From Spraguea lophii (Eukaryota; Microsporidia; Spragueidae), in contig LDOQ01000010.1 of NCBI GenBank assembly GCA_001887945.1, forward strand, positions 248,001 to 312,000: 64,000 bases of DNA. The letters are read 5' to 3'. Under the pieces are notes generated by a model. It had not been told where the DNA came from and searched no databases. It saw nothing but the letters and a program-made list of their open reading frames with translations. The position numbers were made by a program, and so were the translations under genes. The first letter of the stretch is position 1, and each line of letters begins with the position of its first letter. Below, one piece after another: positions 1-10,434 of the stretch.

Positions 1-204
1 AAGAGAAGTACTGTTTGTTTAATTAGTGAATATCTTTTTAAAAGATGCGGACACGATTATGAGACTTACACACACTTTGTAAAATATAATAATGATATTG
101 TATATTTAAATATTGAAATGATCAACGCAGAAGGAACTATATATCTTCTTAAAGATTTGGGTTTACTTATAGAACAAAAACAATACGAGGTAACTGATGT
201 CTAG
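1..204 (+). CDS. C-terminal fragment of an unidentified protein, cut by the window edge
   Basis: Frame 1 is open from the first base to TAG at 202-204, giving 67 residues that end IEQKQYEVTDV. The composition is varied (Cys, His, Gly, Asp, Glu) and unlike the Lys/Asn/Ile/Phe noise of the non-coding DNA here, so this is probably the end of a real gene entering from the left. I do not recognise the family. An internal Met at residue 40 is unlikely to be the start because the open frame extends to the edge. Confidence 0.55.
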   Translation, partial: KRSTVCLISEYLFKRCGHDYETYTHFVKYNNDIVYLNIEMINAEGTIYLLKDLGLLIEQKQYEVTDV

Positions 205-739
205 ACATATTGTGTCCCGGGTCTTATATAGAATGTTAATGGTAAGAGGAGTATTAGCTTAATAATAAAATAACTGTTTTTTATAAAAAAATCTTAACAA
301 AATTTATATTTCAAAAAGAAAATAATAGTAATAAAAGTTTAATTACAATTAACATCAGAGAAATTTTTAACCTTTAAACTTTAATTTTCAAATTATCTTT
401 TGTTCAAAAATAACGTGACTGATCCATATTATAATGATCATCAGATTTAAAAAATATCCGAGATCCATAGTCTTGAATATTCAAAACATAAAATTATTAA
501 GATGATGGAAATATAATATTCTGTGATATATGTAACCTCATTATAACACAAAAATAATAATTGACTAATTCTATGAAATATCTCAGGATAAATTATTGAA
601 TGAATCATTATTATTCATTAGGAGAGGTTAGGAATCTTTTGAAGGGGACAAGATAACGAGTTTATCATACAGGAAATTATAGATCTCTGGATTATATATT
701 AAAATGCGATTGATATTCAGCAAATAAAAAAGTTGAAAG
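205..739. other. AT-rich stretch without a recognisable gene
   Basis: Nothing codes convincingly here. An open frame on the minus strand (628-891) overlaps a SINE-like 3' end and has no family features. Confidence 0.5.
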
Positions 740-810
740 ACTTCAAGAATTAGATGTAATGCGCAATGCAAATCTAACCACCAAAGAACTTCTATAAATA
801 AAAGTTTATT
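740..810 (+). repeat. 3' end of a decayed tRNA-derived SINE (tentative)
   Basis: The segment ending ACCAAAGAACTTCTATAAAT followed by AAAAGTTT matches the 3' terminus of the SINE copy ending near 17716 with only a few differences. Upstream sequence is too eroded to place the 5' end. Confidence 0.4.
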
Positions 811-1175
811 TTTATAAAATAAAGATTCTGAAGTAAAAATATTATACAGGGACACAGAATACTCTTTAAACATGTTTATAAATAAAATCAAATTATTTTA
901 ATTGTTTTGTCAATATTCATTTTCTGTAAACGGATATTTTTGAGTTTATGAACATATTACTCCTTCATATATTCTCTCGTATTAATAAAATATTAGATTT
1001 TTATTTTTTTATCTGATTCTAACAATTCATATATCTGTTTTAAACAATAACATTTAAATTATATTAAAATCTTCAATCAATTGAAAATCACAATTATTTA
1101 TCTAAATGTTAATTTATTATTAATTAGTTAATCTAATTTTTAGTAGTGAATCTTCACATTTATGGTTTTAATCCT
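811..1175. other. AT-rich spacer, nothing seen
   Basis: No coding or repeat signal beyond homopolymer-rich AT sequence was seen between the SINE relic and the next SINE copy. Confidence 0.5.
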
Positions 1176-1640
1176 ATTTTTTATTAATGAAACTTTTATT
1201 TATAAAGGTTCCTGATCGGTTAGGGCCTACCATGGTTTATGACCTTGGTTCCTCAAACACATCTAAGCTTATCCTAACTGGATTCGTTACGTATATATAT
1301 CAAATGCGTCTTACTTTATACTCTAGAACGTTGAAGTTTTGAGTATGATGCTATCACCGTTTCCCTCCCAGCTTTTCAGAAACTCCTAACCTTTTTATTA
1401 GCATAGTATTGGCTGAGTCACAGATCAATACAGAAATTGCAACTACACTAACTAAACACTATTTTAATCGAGCGATGGACGTAGTACAAGACACAGCCAA
1501 TGCGCGCTATCGAACCCCCACTCACTCAAGAATCTTTCTTTTCCTTCTTTCTTTTATTCTTTTTTGAAAACTGCTTTGGCGAGAGATTTGAACCCGTCAG
1601 ATTTGGGATGGTTCCACAACCGCTGGCGTAAGTGGGCATT
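1176..1640 (-). mobile_element. tRNA-derived SINE, minus orientation, moderately diverged
   Basis: On the minus strand it runs from a tRNA-like head near 1640 to a 3' end with ATAAATAAAAGTTTCATT near 1185 and a short A-tail (T-run on plus). It aligns along its whole length with the two fresh copies at 22.9 and 62.3 kb but carries many scattered substitutions. The polymerase III B box is recognisable but altered (AGATTTGAACCC on plus). No clear target-site duplication remains. It lies about 0.2 kb upstream of the histone chaperone gene. Confidence 0.85.
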
Positions 1641-1871
1641 ATAACATTAATATTCAATACTAATACTTCCTACGAAATCACTCAAACATGGTTTAATCTA
1701 TTAATCAGTAAAAATACGTAATATAATGCTATCATCATTTCTTTTATGTTCCGAAGAATTGAAACTCATGAAATCGGAATAGATTAAAATTTCGTGCCAT
1801 TACACCTTCAGCTCTCGATTTTATTTCATTTCAATACATTTTTTCTCTCAAATAAAAACAAAAACATATGG

Positions 1872-1874
1872 CCC
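1872..1874 (+). promoter_or_regulatory. CCC start-proximal motif of the NASP-like gene
   Basis: CCCTTATGG places the motif two bases before an ATG at 1877. This favours that ATG over the in-frame ATG at 1868. Confidence 0.6.
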
Positions 1875-1876
1875 TT

Positions 1877-2557
1877 ATGGAAAACCTTGAAGAAAAATAC
1901 CCTGCACTCAGACAAGCAAGATTATGTTTTACACAAAAAAATTATGCATTTGCCTCTGAATTTTATTCTGAACTTTTATCAACGATGGAAAAAAATGAAT
2001 CAATACACGAAATTTGTAAAATTTACCTCGAATACGCAGAAGTTTTGATAGAAGAAGCAAATGAATATTTCACACTCGCATTTTTAGAGTTTGCACAACA
2101 AAGAGCACCCAATAATACAGAAAAAGAAGAAATTGAAGAATCATTAGAAATAGCATGGTCACTCTTAGAAATTTGCAGACAAACCTTTGCTGTAGAAAAA
2201 GATAAAATATTAATTAGACGCACACATACTCTTTTAGGAGATATTCTTTTGTTAAATAACAATTTCCAAGATGCAATAACTGAATATGCAGTTGCTATAG
2301 AAAATTATGAGGATATAAAAATTATGCAAAAGATGGCATCATGCTATGAATTTTTAGAAGATTTAAATAATTATTTAGAGATGAATAATAAAATATTAGC
2401 TATTCTTTTAAAACAGAATAAAATGGATGAGGTGGAAGAATTACAAGCACAGATGGATCATTTTAAAAAGAAAATAGAAAATAAAGAACAAATACCAGAG
2501 AAAGTAGACGATAGCGCAAATGTAATTGATATTACAAAAACTTTAAGAAAAAAATAA
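1877..2557 (+). CDS. NASP/Sim3/Hif1-type histone H3-H4 chaperone (SHNi-TPR)
   Basis: About 226 residues. The family binds histone H3 (and H3-H4) through a TPR array whose second repeat is interrupted, and hands it to assembly factors. Seen here: an N-terminal TPR (ARLCFTQKNYAFASEFYSEL), then a helix with IYLEYAEVLIEEANEYF, an acidic linker (EKEEIEESLEIAW, a shortened form of the acidic interruption), ending in a repeat resembling NASP (LLGDILLLNNNFQDAITEYA) and a C-terminal coiled coil with a basic tail KTLRKK. The acidic stretch is short compared with animal NASP, as expected for a reduced parasite protein. The start at 1877 is chosen from the CCC motif; ATG 1868 would add three residues. 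It is convergent with the TAF12-like gene. A generic TPR protein is the main alternative. Confidence 0.75.
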   Translation: MENLEEKYPALRQARLCFTQKNYAFASEFYSELLSTMEKNESIHEICKIYLEYAEVLIEEANEYFTLAFLEFAQQRAPNNTEKEEIEESLEIAWSLLEICRQTFAVEKDKILIRRTHTLLGDILLLNNNFQDAITEYAVAIENYEDIKIMQKMASCYEFLEDLNNYLEMNNKILAILLKQNKMDEVEELQAQMDHFKKKIENKEQIPEKVDDSANVIDITKTLRKK

Positions 2558-2832
2558 ATAAAACAATTATACAGCAAAGTTTTAATAAATATTGTTACAG
2601 TAGATATAAATTGTAGTACGTTACTTATAATCTCGATTAAATAAAAATATTATTAAATAAAAACTATTAAATCCATGTTATTATTTATATTTCTTTGTTC
2701 TATGTGTTTTTGACTTCAAATTTCTAAAAAAAAATATATAAAAACTTTATTTTCGGAACAAAATTAAAATTATTAATAATAAGAAGATATCGTGAAAATT
2801 ACTGCTTATATTTGTTATTACAATATTTTTAT
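2558..2832. other. Convergent 3' spacer between the NASP-like and TAF12-like genes
   Basis: AT-rich spacer between two genes that end toward each other. AATAAA-like hexamers occur on both sides; no other feature was seen. Confidence 0.4.
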
Positions 2833-3147
2833 TTATTTATTTCTTGATATTTCAGACATCTTTGCAATATGTTTATCATCTGGTATTCTTTTAGTTCTAT
2901 TTACTATACGTTCTGTTAATACAATATCAAATTCCTTTTCTAAAGTAAATAACACATCTTCTACTTCTAATACTTGTGATTTCCTATGTCGGGTTAACAA
3001 TACTGCTCTATTTGCTATATCTGCAATAAATTTTTCAGAAAATGTTTGTAATGACGATAAAAGAGCTTTATCAGGCTTAGAAGATGTGGATGAAGATATA
3101 AACTCTGAAAGTTTTTGTTTTGGTAAAAAATGGGATTCTTTTTCCAT
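2833..3147 (-). CDS. TAF12: TAF12-like TFIID histone-fold subunit
   Basis: About 104 residues. TAF12 is an H2B-like histone-fold subunit of TFIID (and SAGA) that pairs with TAF4. Seen: KQKLSEFISS, then FSEKFIADIANRAVLLTRHR, then KSQVLEVEDVLFTLEKEFDI, which follows the TAF12 pattern (helix 1, long helix 2 ending LARHRKS, then LEVKDVQLHLERQWN). The protein is nearly only the fold, typical of microsporidian reduction. I start at 3147 because the codon follows CCCCA on the minus strand; the upstream in-frame Met at 3210 would add a hydrophobic 21-residue leader unsuitable for a nuclear protein. Another H2B-like histone-fold subunit is possible but the HRKS-LEV-DV run fits TAF12 best. Confidence 0.8.
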   Translation of the reverse strand: MEKESHFLPKQKLSEFISSSTSSKPDKALLSSLQTFSEKFIADIANRAVLLTRHRKSQVLEVEDVLFTLEKEFDIVLTERIVNRTKRIPDDKHIAKMSEISRNK

Positions 3148-3148
3148 T

Positions 3149-3152
3149 GGGG
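3149..3152 (-). promoter_or_regulatory. CCCC motif before the TAF12-like start
   Basis: Minus strand reads CCCCAATGG, with the ATG of TAF12 one base after the C-run. Confidence 0.6.
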
Positions 3153-3298
3153 ATAAAATAAAGATTTTTTTACAAAAATAAAAAATAAAGAACCAAAAAT
3201 CCAATATCATGGCTGTGTCATTAAATAGATATTTTGATTGTAATTAAAAGCTTATAATTCAAAATACCATAAAAATAGAATAAGTGCAAACTTTCTTT

Positions 3299-3694
3299 TT
3301 AATATTTTTGTTTCTGTTTCATTTGCTTCTGCTCGATTTTACCGACCTTCTTACCATGCTGTACTTTTTTCTCATCAACGATTTTCTTCTTATAATCTTT
3401 ATTTTGCTCTCTTATCTTTTCTACTGCATCTTTTGGCAATGCTGGGAATCCTCTTACTATTTTTTGCACAACAATTTTCTTCTTTTTCTCAGTATGGACG
3501 CTCTCGACCTTACCACAGAATTGTTTAGACATTAATGTTTGTTTTACTCTCTTAGCCTTAATTTTCTTGTCAGAGAAATTTTTATATTTTGAACTGAAGA
3601 AGAGCGAGGATTTATCATCAAGAGATACAAAGTATGTACCTTTACCGCGTGGGACGGGATAGCCACTGTATACACAAGTTCCTTCGTAAAACAT
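3299..3694 (-). CDS. Ribosomal protein eL24 (or Rlp24-type relative)
   Basis: 131 residues, large ribosomal subunit. Seen: CVYSGYPVPRGKGTYFVSLD near the N-terminus matches the eL24 opening (FSGYKIYPGHGRRYVR..D), followed by SSLFFSSKYKNFSDKK, a Lys/Arg-rich middle, and a highly basic C-terminal tail. The zinc-ribbon cysteines of archaeal L24e and Rlp24 are missing apart from one, as in many eukaryotic eL24 proteins. The chosen start lies six bases after CCC; the longer frame to 3814 adds a hydrophobic leader that makes no sense for a ribosomal protein. The gene reads head-to-tail with the TAF12-like gene on the same strand. The biogenesis factor Rlp24 shares the fold and cannot be fully excluded. 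Confidence 0.72.
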   Translation of the reverse strand: MFYEGTCVYSGYPVPRGKGTYFVSLDDKSSLFFSSKYKNFSDKKIKAKRVKQTLMSKQFCGKVESVHTEKKKKIVVQKIVRGFPALPKDAVEKIREQNKDYKKKIVDEKKVQHGKKVGKIEQKQMKQKQKY

Positions 3695-3700
3695 ATTAAA

Positions 3701-3703
3701 GGG
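3701..3703 (-). promoter_or_regulatory. CCC motif before the eL24 start
   Basis: Minus strand reads ACCCTTTAATATG, supporting the internal Met at 3694 as start. Confidence 0.55.
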
Positions 3704-4126
3704 TAAAAAAAATATAAAAAGAAAAGGTTTTAAAAAAATAGTCCAATAGAAAATAATCTTAAAAAAATAAAATATAAAAAAAGTAAAAATATATTTATAT
3801 ATAAAACAATGCAATGCAGTAATAAAACATCAATAAAATAAATATTAATGAAAATTTGCTTATAAAAATTATCTGTCTATGTAATGGCCTGCAAACTTCA
3901 TTTCAATAATAAAAATATTTTATTTATAAAAAAAATATTTATTTTAAAAATACAATTATCAAATATCAATTTTTAAGGAAGAATACAATGAACAATAGAA
4001 TAAAGTTTTGAAATATACAAACTAAAAGCCTATCCTCTATCCTTCTTTATACGAGGAAGCTATTTACTTTTCAAATTTTTGTATAATTAAAATACCCAAA
4101 AAAAAATTTTTATTGAATCAACTATT
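3704..4126. other. AT-rich spacer, no gene seen
   Basis: Upstream region of the eL24 gene and downstream region of the EEP-fold gene. Long A and T runs only. Confidence 0.5.
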
Positions 4127-5263
4127 TTATTTTTGTACTGCATTTCCTGTTTGTGGCAAATAACTATAAATAGCATGCACTGGATAATGGTTTCCTATAC
4201 TAAAATTATTTTTCAATATCCTCGAATACGCCAATCCATACACATTATTAGGATCTCTTGTTATAATATAATCTCTCTGTATACCATCATCCATGCCATT
4301 AGAACCATGTACTGTTGTCAATCTACTTCCCTCATTATTGTTATCCTCAGTTATACTATTTTTATATCCAGTAGTAAACAATTTCTTTAAAAACTCTGTT
4401 TGTGTTCCTATACCACCAATTATAAACAATGGATTATTCTTTACTTCTTCATCTTCTATCGCATCAGCTAACAACGATGATAGATTGTGATCTACTACAC
4501 TTTTATTAACAAATGAATTATCAAGATTGACAATAGTAATAGGTTGATTGTTGTGATTCTTGTCTTTAAATTTGGCATATGATGCATATATATGTCCTTG
4601 ATTACTCAAAAAATCGCTTTTAACGAGTGTAAGCACCTTTTTATCGAATATTATAGGAAAATACATATGCGCACTTCTTCCTGTATCAATATCATATCTT
4701 TTTGTCGCAGTAACACTATAATGCGACGTACCACTAACTTTTACCAATTTATCAACGAATTGTTTTCTAACCCCCTGTATACAAAATACCGTTGGATGTC
4801 CATGATCTAACATCGTTTCTACAGTGATAGACATATCTTTTATTTCCTTCTCTGTTAAAATAGGCTTAAATAAATTTATAGTAAAAATGCTTATATCACC
4901 AAATGCATTATTATATGTTATATCTTCAGGTGTATGGTTTTCCAAAAAACCTTTATTACTTACAATATCCTCTCTTACCATTTCCGAGAGTTTGTTAATC
5001 GATGGATCCCATTTCGTAGGCATATAATGATGATTAGGTCCAGAAATAATAACTTTCTTTCTTTGCGCATTACTCGTATTCTGTTTATTATTATTTGCAT
5101 TATTATTCTGTTTATTAGATACTAAAGAATAAGGATTTTCAGAATCTTCGGAAGTAGAAGACTTTTTAGCATTTTTTCCTACATTCATCATCGTACTATT
5201 CTTATCGGAAGTTTTACTTAATGATGATAAACATCTAATATCAAGTAAATAAAAAAATAACAT
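4127..5263 (-). CDS. Secreted endonuclease/exonuclease/phosphatase-fold protein with degenerate active site
   Basis: 378 residues. The first 16 (MLFFYLLDIRCLSSLS) look like a short signal peptide, followed by a Ser/Asn/Lys linker to about residue 70. The rest shows the order of DNase I/IPPase (EEP) motifs in altered form: TVFCIQGVRKQF where the family has LQE(V), HYSVTATKRY, TIVNLDNSFVNKS where NTHL is expected, LFIIGGIGTQTEFLKKL where GDFN is expected, QRDYIITRDP where IDYIF is expected, and NHYPVHAIYSY in place of SDHYPV. Several metal or catalytic positions appear replaced (E to G, D-F-N to G-I-G, D to N before HYPV). This suggests a pseudoenzyme or a shifted specificity. No CCC motif precedes the start, unlike the nuclear genes. 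The fold call is by eye from motif order. Confidence 0.55.
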   Translation of the reverse strand: MLFFYLLDIRCLSSLSKTSDKNSTMMNVGKNAKKSSTSEDSENPYSLVSNKQNNNANNNKQNTSNAQRKKVIISGPNHHYMPTKWDPSINKLSEMVREDIVSNKGFLENHTPEDITYNNAFGDISIFTINLFKPILTEKEIKDMSITVETMLDHGHPTVFCIQGVRKQFVDKLVKVSGTSHYSVTATKRYDIDTGRSAHMYFPIIFDKKVLTLVKSDFLSNQGHIYASYAKFKDKNHNNQPITIVNLDNSFVNKSVVDHNLSSLLADAIEDEEVKNNPLFIIGGIGTQTEFLKKLFTTGYKNSITEDNNNEGSRLTTVHGSNGMDDGIQRDYIITRDPNNVYGLAYSRILKNNFSIGNHYPVHAIYSYLPQTGNAVQK

Positions 5264-5374
5264 GAAATAAAATGTAAAATATTTTATATAAAATAGAAGT
5301 GAAACAATGTAATGAAGTAAAACTGTATGTGATGATTAGCTATCAGAAATAATGTTTTAAAAATAATATAAAAT

Positions 5375-5530
5375 AATATAGAGTAGTAATATTATAGAAT
5401 AGTAATAAGGTAGAGATATTTTAATTATAAAAGAATATAATACTATATTACAATATATTACTATAACACTATATTACAACGTATTATTATATCACACTAT
5501 TATTATAATAATATATTATGAACTATAATA
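5375..5530. repeat. Imperfect palindrome upstream of tRNA-Leu
   Basis: A G-containing, C-free arm (GTAGTAATATTATAGAATAG and AAGGTAGAGA) is followed by a C-containing, G-poor arm (ATTACTATAACACTATATTA, TATCACACTATT). The arms can pair imperfectly. This is the same layout as the other spacers of this island. Confidence 0.45.
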
Positions 5531-5541
5531 ACACTAGGTTA

Positions 5542-5623
5542 GACAAGATGGCCGAGCGGTCTAAGGCGCTACGTTCAGGTCGTAGTCTATTATTTAGGCG
5601 CGGGTTCGAATCCCGCTCTTGTC
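5542..5623 (+). tRNA. tRNA-Leu, anticodon CAG
   Basis: 82 nt cloverleaf. The acceptor stem GACAAGA pairs with TCTTGTC; the D arm carries box A (TGGCCGAGCGG); the anticodon stem CTACG/CGTAG closes loop TTCAGGT with CAG at 5576-5578; there is a long variable arm, as expected for Leu, and box B GGTTCGAATCC. No intron and no encoded CCA. A TTTT run at 5625-5628 fits RNA polymerase III termination. Confidence 0.96.
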
Positions 5624-5792
5624 ATTTTCTATGCATTTAAGAATAATAATAATTTTTATATAAAATGTAATAAAACAGTTATAATATCATTATCTTTATT
5701 TATCAATAGCCTAATAAACACTAATAGCATTATAATATAATATATTAATAGTATTATAATACTACTATAATACTATCACTATAATATTATTA

Positions 5793-6956
5793 TCAATATA
5801 AAAATATTTTATAAATAGCTACATAATTATTCTGTCCCCAATTACTATTTATAATTATTTTTATTCTATCCATCAATATATTATCAAAACTAAAAGATTG
5901 TAACATATCACCATCTATTTGATATTCAAAAGATTTTAATCTTTTCATAGCGATAGTTTTATTATTAATGATAGTTTTAGCAGTAGTGGTGGTAGTATTA
6001 TTATCACACGTACTCTTATTATTATCATCATCATTTATATCCCTATCACACGTACCACTCATACTCTTATCACTATCATCATTCATATTATTATCACAAC
6101 TATAATACAAAGTAAACCTTCTAATAGCAGATATTCTATTATCATTCATTGGATGATATATACGTATATTATTAATATTATATTTTTTATTAAATATAAA
6201 ATATAATACACCATTACCATCATTCTCTATTATATAAGGAATATCTATACCTCCACCCAATAATACATCCATATTACTACCACTATAAAAATATAAATAT
6301 TTATAACTAGAAGAAGAAAGAGAGTAAACAGGAAGAGTACCACTCTCAAAAGATAATACATTAGTAGTATGTGTATTGATATGATTTGTGTGTGTATTGG
6401 TCGTATTATTGTTATTGGTATTGTTGGTAGTAGTATGTGTATTGTTGTTAGTGGTATTATCACTCATAATATTAGTATCATTAATATTATCACTCATAAT
6501 ACTATTATCACCTATATCTCTCTTATTACCTCTATCACTTATACCATCACTAATATCACTGTTACTATATCTATTATCTATAATATAATGAATATAATAA
6601 TAGATAAATAAATAAATAATAAAATAATGCATAATATTTATAATATATTTATATTTTCTTATTCTCCTATAGAAATTATAATAAAAATAATAAATATAAT
6701 TATAATAAATATAATAGAATATATTATCAGTATTATTATTATATGTAGTATTAGTCGTATAGGTATTAGTAGTATAGGTAGTATCATTTATACTATTATC
6801 ATAATCTCTATCTATATAAGTATCACCTTTATCTATATAAGTATTATCATTTCTATTATCTTTATATCCATTATAATCTTTATAACATCTACAATCACTA
6901 TCCTCAGAGAATATAGATGTATCAGGAGATCTTAATATTCTTTTAGTCATAGACAT
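5793..6956 (-). CDS. SUN-domain (Sad1/UNC-84) nuclear envelope protein with low-complexity inserts
   Basis: 387 residues from the Met that follows CCCTT. SUN proteins sit in the inner nuclear membrane and bind KASH partners, linking chromatin or the spindle plaque to the outside. Seen: an N-terminal segment, an insert (residues ~20-75), a hydrophobic region with a likely membrane span at ~104-127, a second insert (~128-198), then a SUN domain at 199-387: NVLSFESGTLPVYS, DGNGVLYFIFNKKYNINNIR, SAIRRFTLYY, a third insert (~287-330), FEYQIDGDMLQSFSF and the diagnostic C-terminus IINSNWGQNNYVAIYKIFLY (family: SNWG.PEYTCLYRF). All inserts are Asp-rich first, then Asn/Thr/His-rich. It is divergent from the CDK gene across a palindromic spacer. 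A general discoidin-like domain is the alternative, but SNWG with the aromatic tail favours SUN. Confidence 0.78.
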   Translation of the reverse strand: MSMTKRILRSPDTSIFSEDSDCRCYKDYNGYKDNRNDNTYIDKGDTYIDRDYDNSINDTTYTTNTYTTNTTYNNNTDNIFYYIYYNYIYYFYYNFYRRIRKYKYIINIMHYFIIYLFIYYYIHYIIDNRYSNSDISDGISDRGNKRDIGDNSIMSDNINDTNIMSDNTTNNNTHTTTNNTNNNNTTNTHTNHINTHTTNVLSFESGTLPVYSLSSSSYKYLYFYSGSNMDVLLGGGIDIPYIIENDGNGVLYFIFNKKYNINNIRIYHPMNDNRISAIRRFTLYYSCDNNMNDDSDKSMSGTCDRDINDDDNNKSTCDNNTTTTTAKTIINNKTIAMKRLKSFEYQIDGDMLQSFSFDNILMDRIKIIINSNWGQNNYVAIYKIFLY

Positions 6957-6958
6957 AA

Positions 6959-6961
6959 GGG
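6959..6961 (-). promoter_or_regulatory. CCC motif before the SUN gene start
   Basis: Minus strand reads ACCCTTATGTCTATG. This selects the Met at 6956 instead of the upstream in-frame Met at 7043. Confidence 0.55.
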
Positions 6962-6974
6962 TAAAATATTTATT

Positions 6975-8685
<1,711 letters not shown>

Positions 8686-8689
8686 TGTA

Positions 8690-8845
8690 GTAAGTGAGTA
8701 GAGTGTGATAGAGTGGGTAGGTGATAGTAAGTAGTAATGAGTAATGAGTATTATCTATTATACTCTATTATTACGTAATAATAAAATATTCTACCATATC
8801 TCTCTACCATATCACTACTCACTACTCACTACACTTACTGTATAA
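8690..8845. repeat. Imperfect palindrome in the CDK/cmk convergent spacer
   Basis: The left arm has GTAGTAAGTGAGTAGAGTGT and GGGTAGGTGATAGTAAGTAG; the right arm has CTACCATATCACTACTCACT and ACTACACTTACTG. Complementary arms occupy almost the whole spacer between two genes ending toward each other. Confidence 0.6.
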
Positions 8846-8854
8846 CCCATTCGA

Positions 8855-10069
8855 TCATCTAATATTCTTATAAATGTTATATATTTTATTTACTGTTTCT
8901 TTTAAATTTAAATTATCTGTATCTATTACTATTCCATCATCTGATATTTTTAAAGGATCTATATTTCTATTGATATCATTATAATCTCTTTTCTTTATAT
9001 CTTCTAATATTTCTTTATATTCTGTGATAGTGGTAGTATGGTTGTTGATATAGTTATTGTTGATATGGTTAACGGTATGATTTATAGTGGTATAGTTATC
9101 TTTACTATTATCATTATCATCATATCTACTATCATATTTATTATCTTCTGTCATCTTATCTATAATAATATCTAATGAATTATCCTTATCCTTATTATTC
9201 CTATTCTTATTATCCTTACTTCTATCATTATTACTTTGATCATTATTACTTTGATCATAATGTTTATATCTTTCTATATATCTTCTCTTAGCTCTTTCTT
9301 CTGCTGATGCATTTAAATATATTTTTATATCTGCATTGGGTAATACTCTATATCCTATATCTCTTCCATCTATTATTATATTTATTTTATTCTTACTATC
9401 TTCTATAATAGATTGTAATATTCTATTAGCTATATTTCTTATAGAAGAAATAGACGAGAATATAGATGTAATAATATCTATATAACTATTATGTAATTCT
9501 TTTATGTTTATATGGTTTATATGATTTATAGTGTTAATATTATTGTTGTTGGTTATAGTAGTATGTTTGATTGTATTGTTGTTTATAATGTTAATATGTT
9601 TGATAGTATTAATATTATTACCTTTATCATTATCTTTACTATTATCACAATCATAATTATCTTTACTATTATCACTACTATCATTATCTTTATTACTATT
9701 ATCAATACTACAATCATATCTATTAGTATATTTGATAGAATAATAATCTTTATTAATTTTAATATCTATAGAAGATAGTTCTTTTAATAATGAAGAATTA
9801 ATGATATTATCTTTATTATTTCTTATATACTTTATTTTAGTAGTATCATATGTATTATTATTACAATCTATATCTCTAACATCTATCTCTCTATCATATA
9901 CTTTATTACCATTATTATAATCTATCTTTTCTGATATTATATAAGCTAAACATCTATATATCTGTCCACTATTAATATGTAATCCATTTATTTTTTTTGA
10001 TAATTTATTTGCAGTAGAACTTTTACCTGAACTGGATGGACCATCTATTGCTATTTGTAGATATTTCAT
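8855..10069 (-). CDS. cmk: Bacterial-type cytidylate kinase with two long inserts
   Basis: 404 residues against roughly 225 in bacteria. It phosphorylates CMP/dCMP to the diphosphate. Seen: P-loop [18 protein letters not shown] (7-23), [12 protein letters not shown] (31-42), a VSxxIRxxEVxxxxSxxSxxxxVR-like region at [40 protein letters not shown] (231-250), the lid [11 protein letters not shown] (253-263), the [16 protein letters not shown] motif (361-376) with its two Arg, and [14 protein letters not shown]. These are bacterial Cmk signatures, not those of the eukaryotic UMP/CMP kinase, so horizontal acquisition is inferred. Inserts at 117-189 and 269-348 are Asp-rich then Asn/Thr/His-rich, like those of the neighbours, so the gene has been resident long enough to gain them. 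A CCC motif lies just upstream of the ATG. Confidence 0.88.
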   Translation of the reverse strand: MKYLQIAIDGPSSSGKSSTANKLSKKINGLHINSGQIYRCLAYIISEKIDYNNGNKVYDREIDVRDIDCNNNTYDTTKIKYIRNNKDNIINSSLLKELSSIDIKINKDYYSIKYTNRYDCSIDNSNKDNDSSDNSKDNYDCDNSKDNDKGNNINTIKHINIINNNTIKHTTITNNNNINTINHINHINIKELHNSYIDIITSIFSSISSIRNIANRILQSIIEDSKNKINIIIDGRDIGYRVLPNADIKIYLNASAEERAKRRYIERYKHYDQSNNDQSNNDRSKDNKNRNNKDKDNSLDIIIDKMTEDNKYDSRYDDNDNSKDNYTTINHTVNHINNNYINNHTTTITEYKEILEDIKKRDYNDINRNIDPLKISDDGIVIDTDNLNLKETVNKIYNIYKNIR

Positions 10070-10072
10070 TAA

Positions 10073-10075
10073 GGG
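10073..10075 (-). promoter_or_regulatory. CCC motif before cmk
   Basis: Minus strand reads ACCCTTAATG at the start codon. The presumed bacterial gene has therefore been fitted with the local start signal. Confidence 0.55.
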
Positions 10076-10084
10076 TAATATTAT

Positions 10085-10390
10085 ATGATTATTATATGTG
10101 ATTATATGATTGTGTTATATGATTGTGATATGATTATAGTGATATGTATGTTATATGTAGGTTGTATATAAAGTTATATATACTTTTTAATTAATACATT
10201 TATACTTTTTAATTACTACATTTATATTTACTATATATTTACTATGTATTGATATATAGGTTGTATAGATTTAAATATATTATAATAAAAATATATCTTA
10301 TATATCATTATATAACATCTATATACAATCTACATACAACCTATAATACAACACATAATCATACAATCATACACATATCACCACGTAAAT
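10085..10390. repeat. Long imperfect inverted repeat in the cmk/membrane-protein divergent spacer
   Basis: GATTATATGATTGTGTTATA ... ATGTAGGTTGTATATA (10095-10172) is mirrored by ATACAATCTACATACAACCT and CATAATCATACAATCATACA (10320-10378). The arms are about 80 bp with a roughly 150 bp AT-rich loop. Confidence 0.6.
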
Positions 10391-10434
10391 ATATTATAAT
10401 TATAAATATAAATATAAATAAACATTATTAATAT

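Noticed and set aside
628..891. 87-codon minus-strand frame
   Set aside because: Hydrophobic AT-driven composition, overlaps a SINE 3' relic, no start motif.
3299..3814. Longer eL24 frame with hydrophobic N-terminal 40 residues
   Set aside because: The CCC motif and family alignment place the start at 3694; the extension is the AT-rich upstream region.
6369..6935. Several plus-strand frames rich in Ile and Val opposite the SUN gene
   Set aside because: Antisense shadows of the Asn/Asp/Thr repeats.
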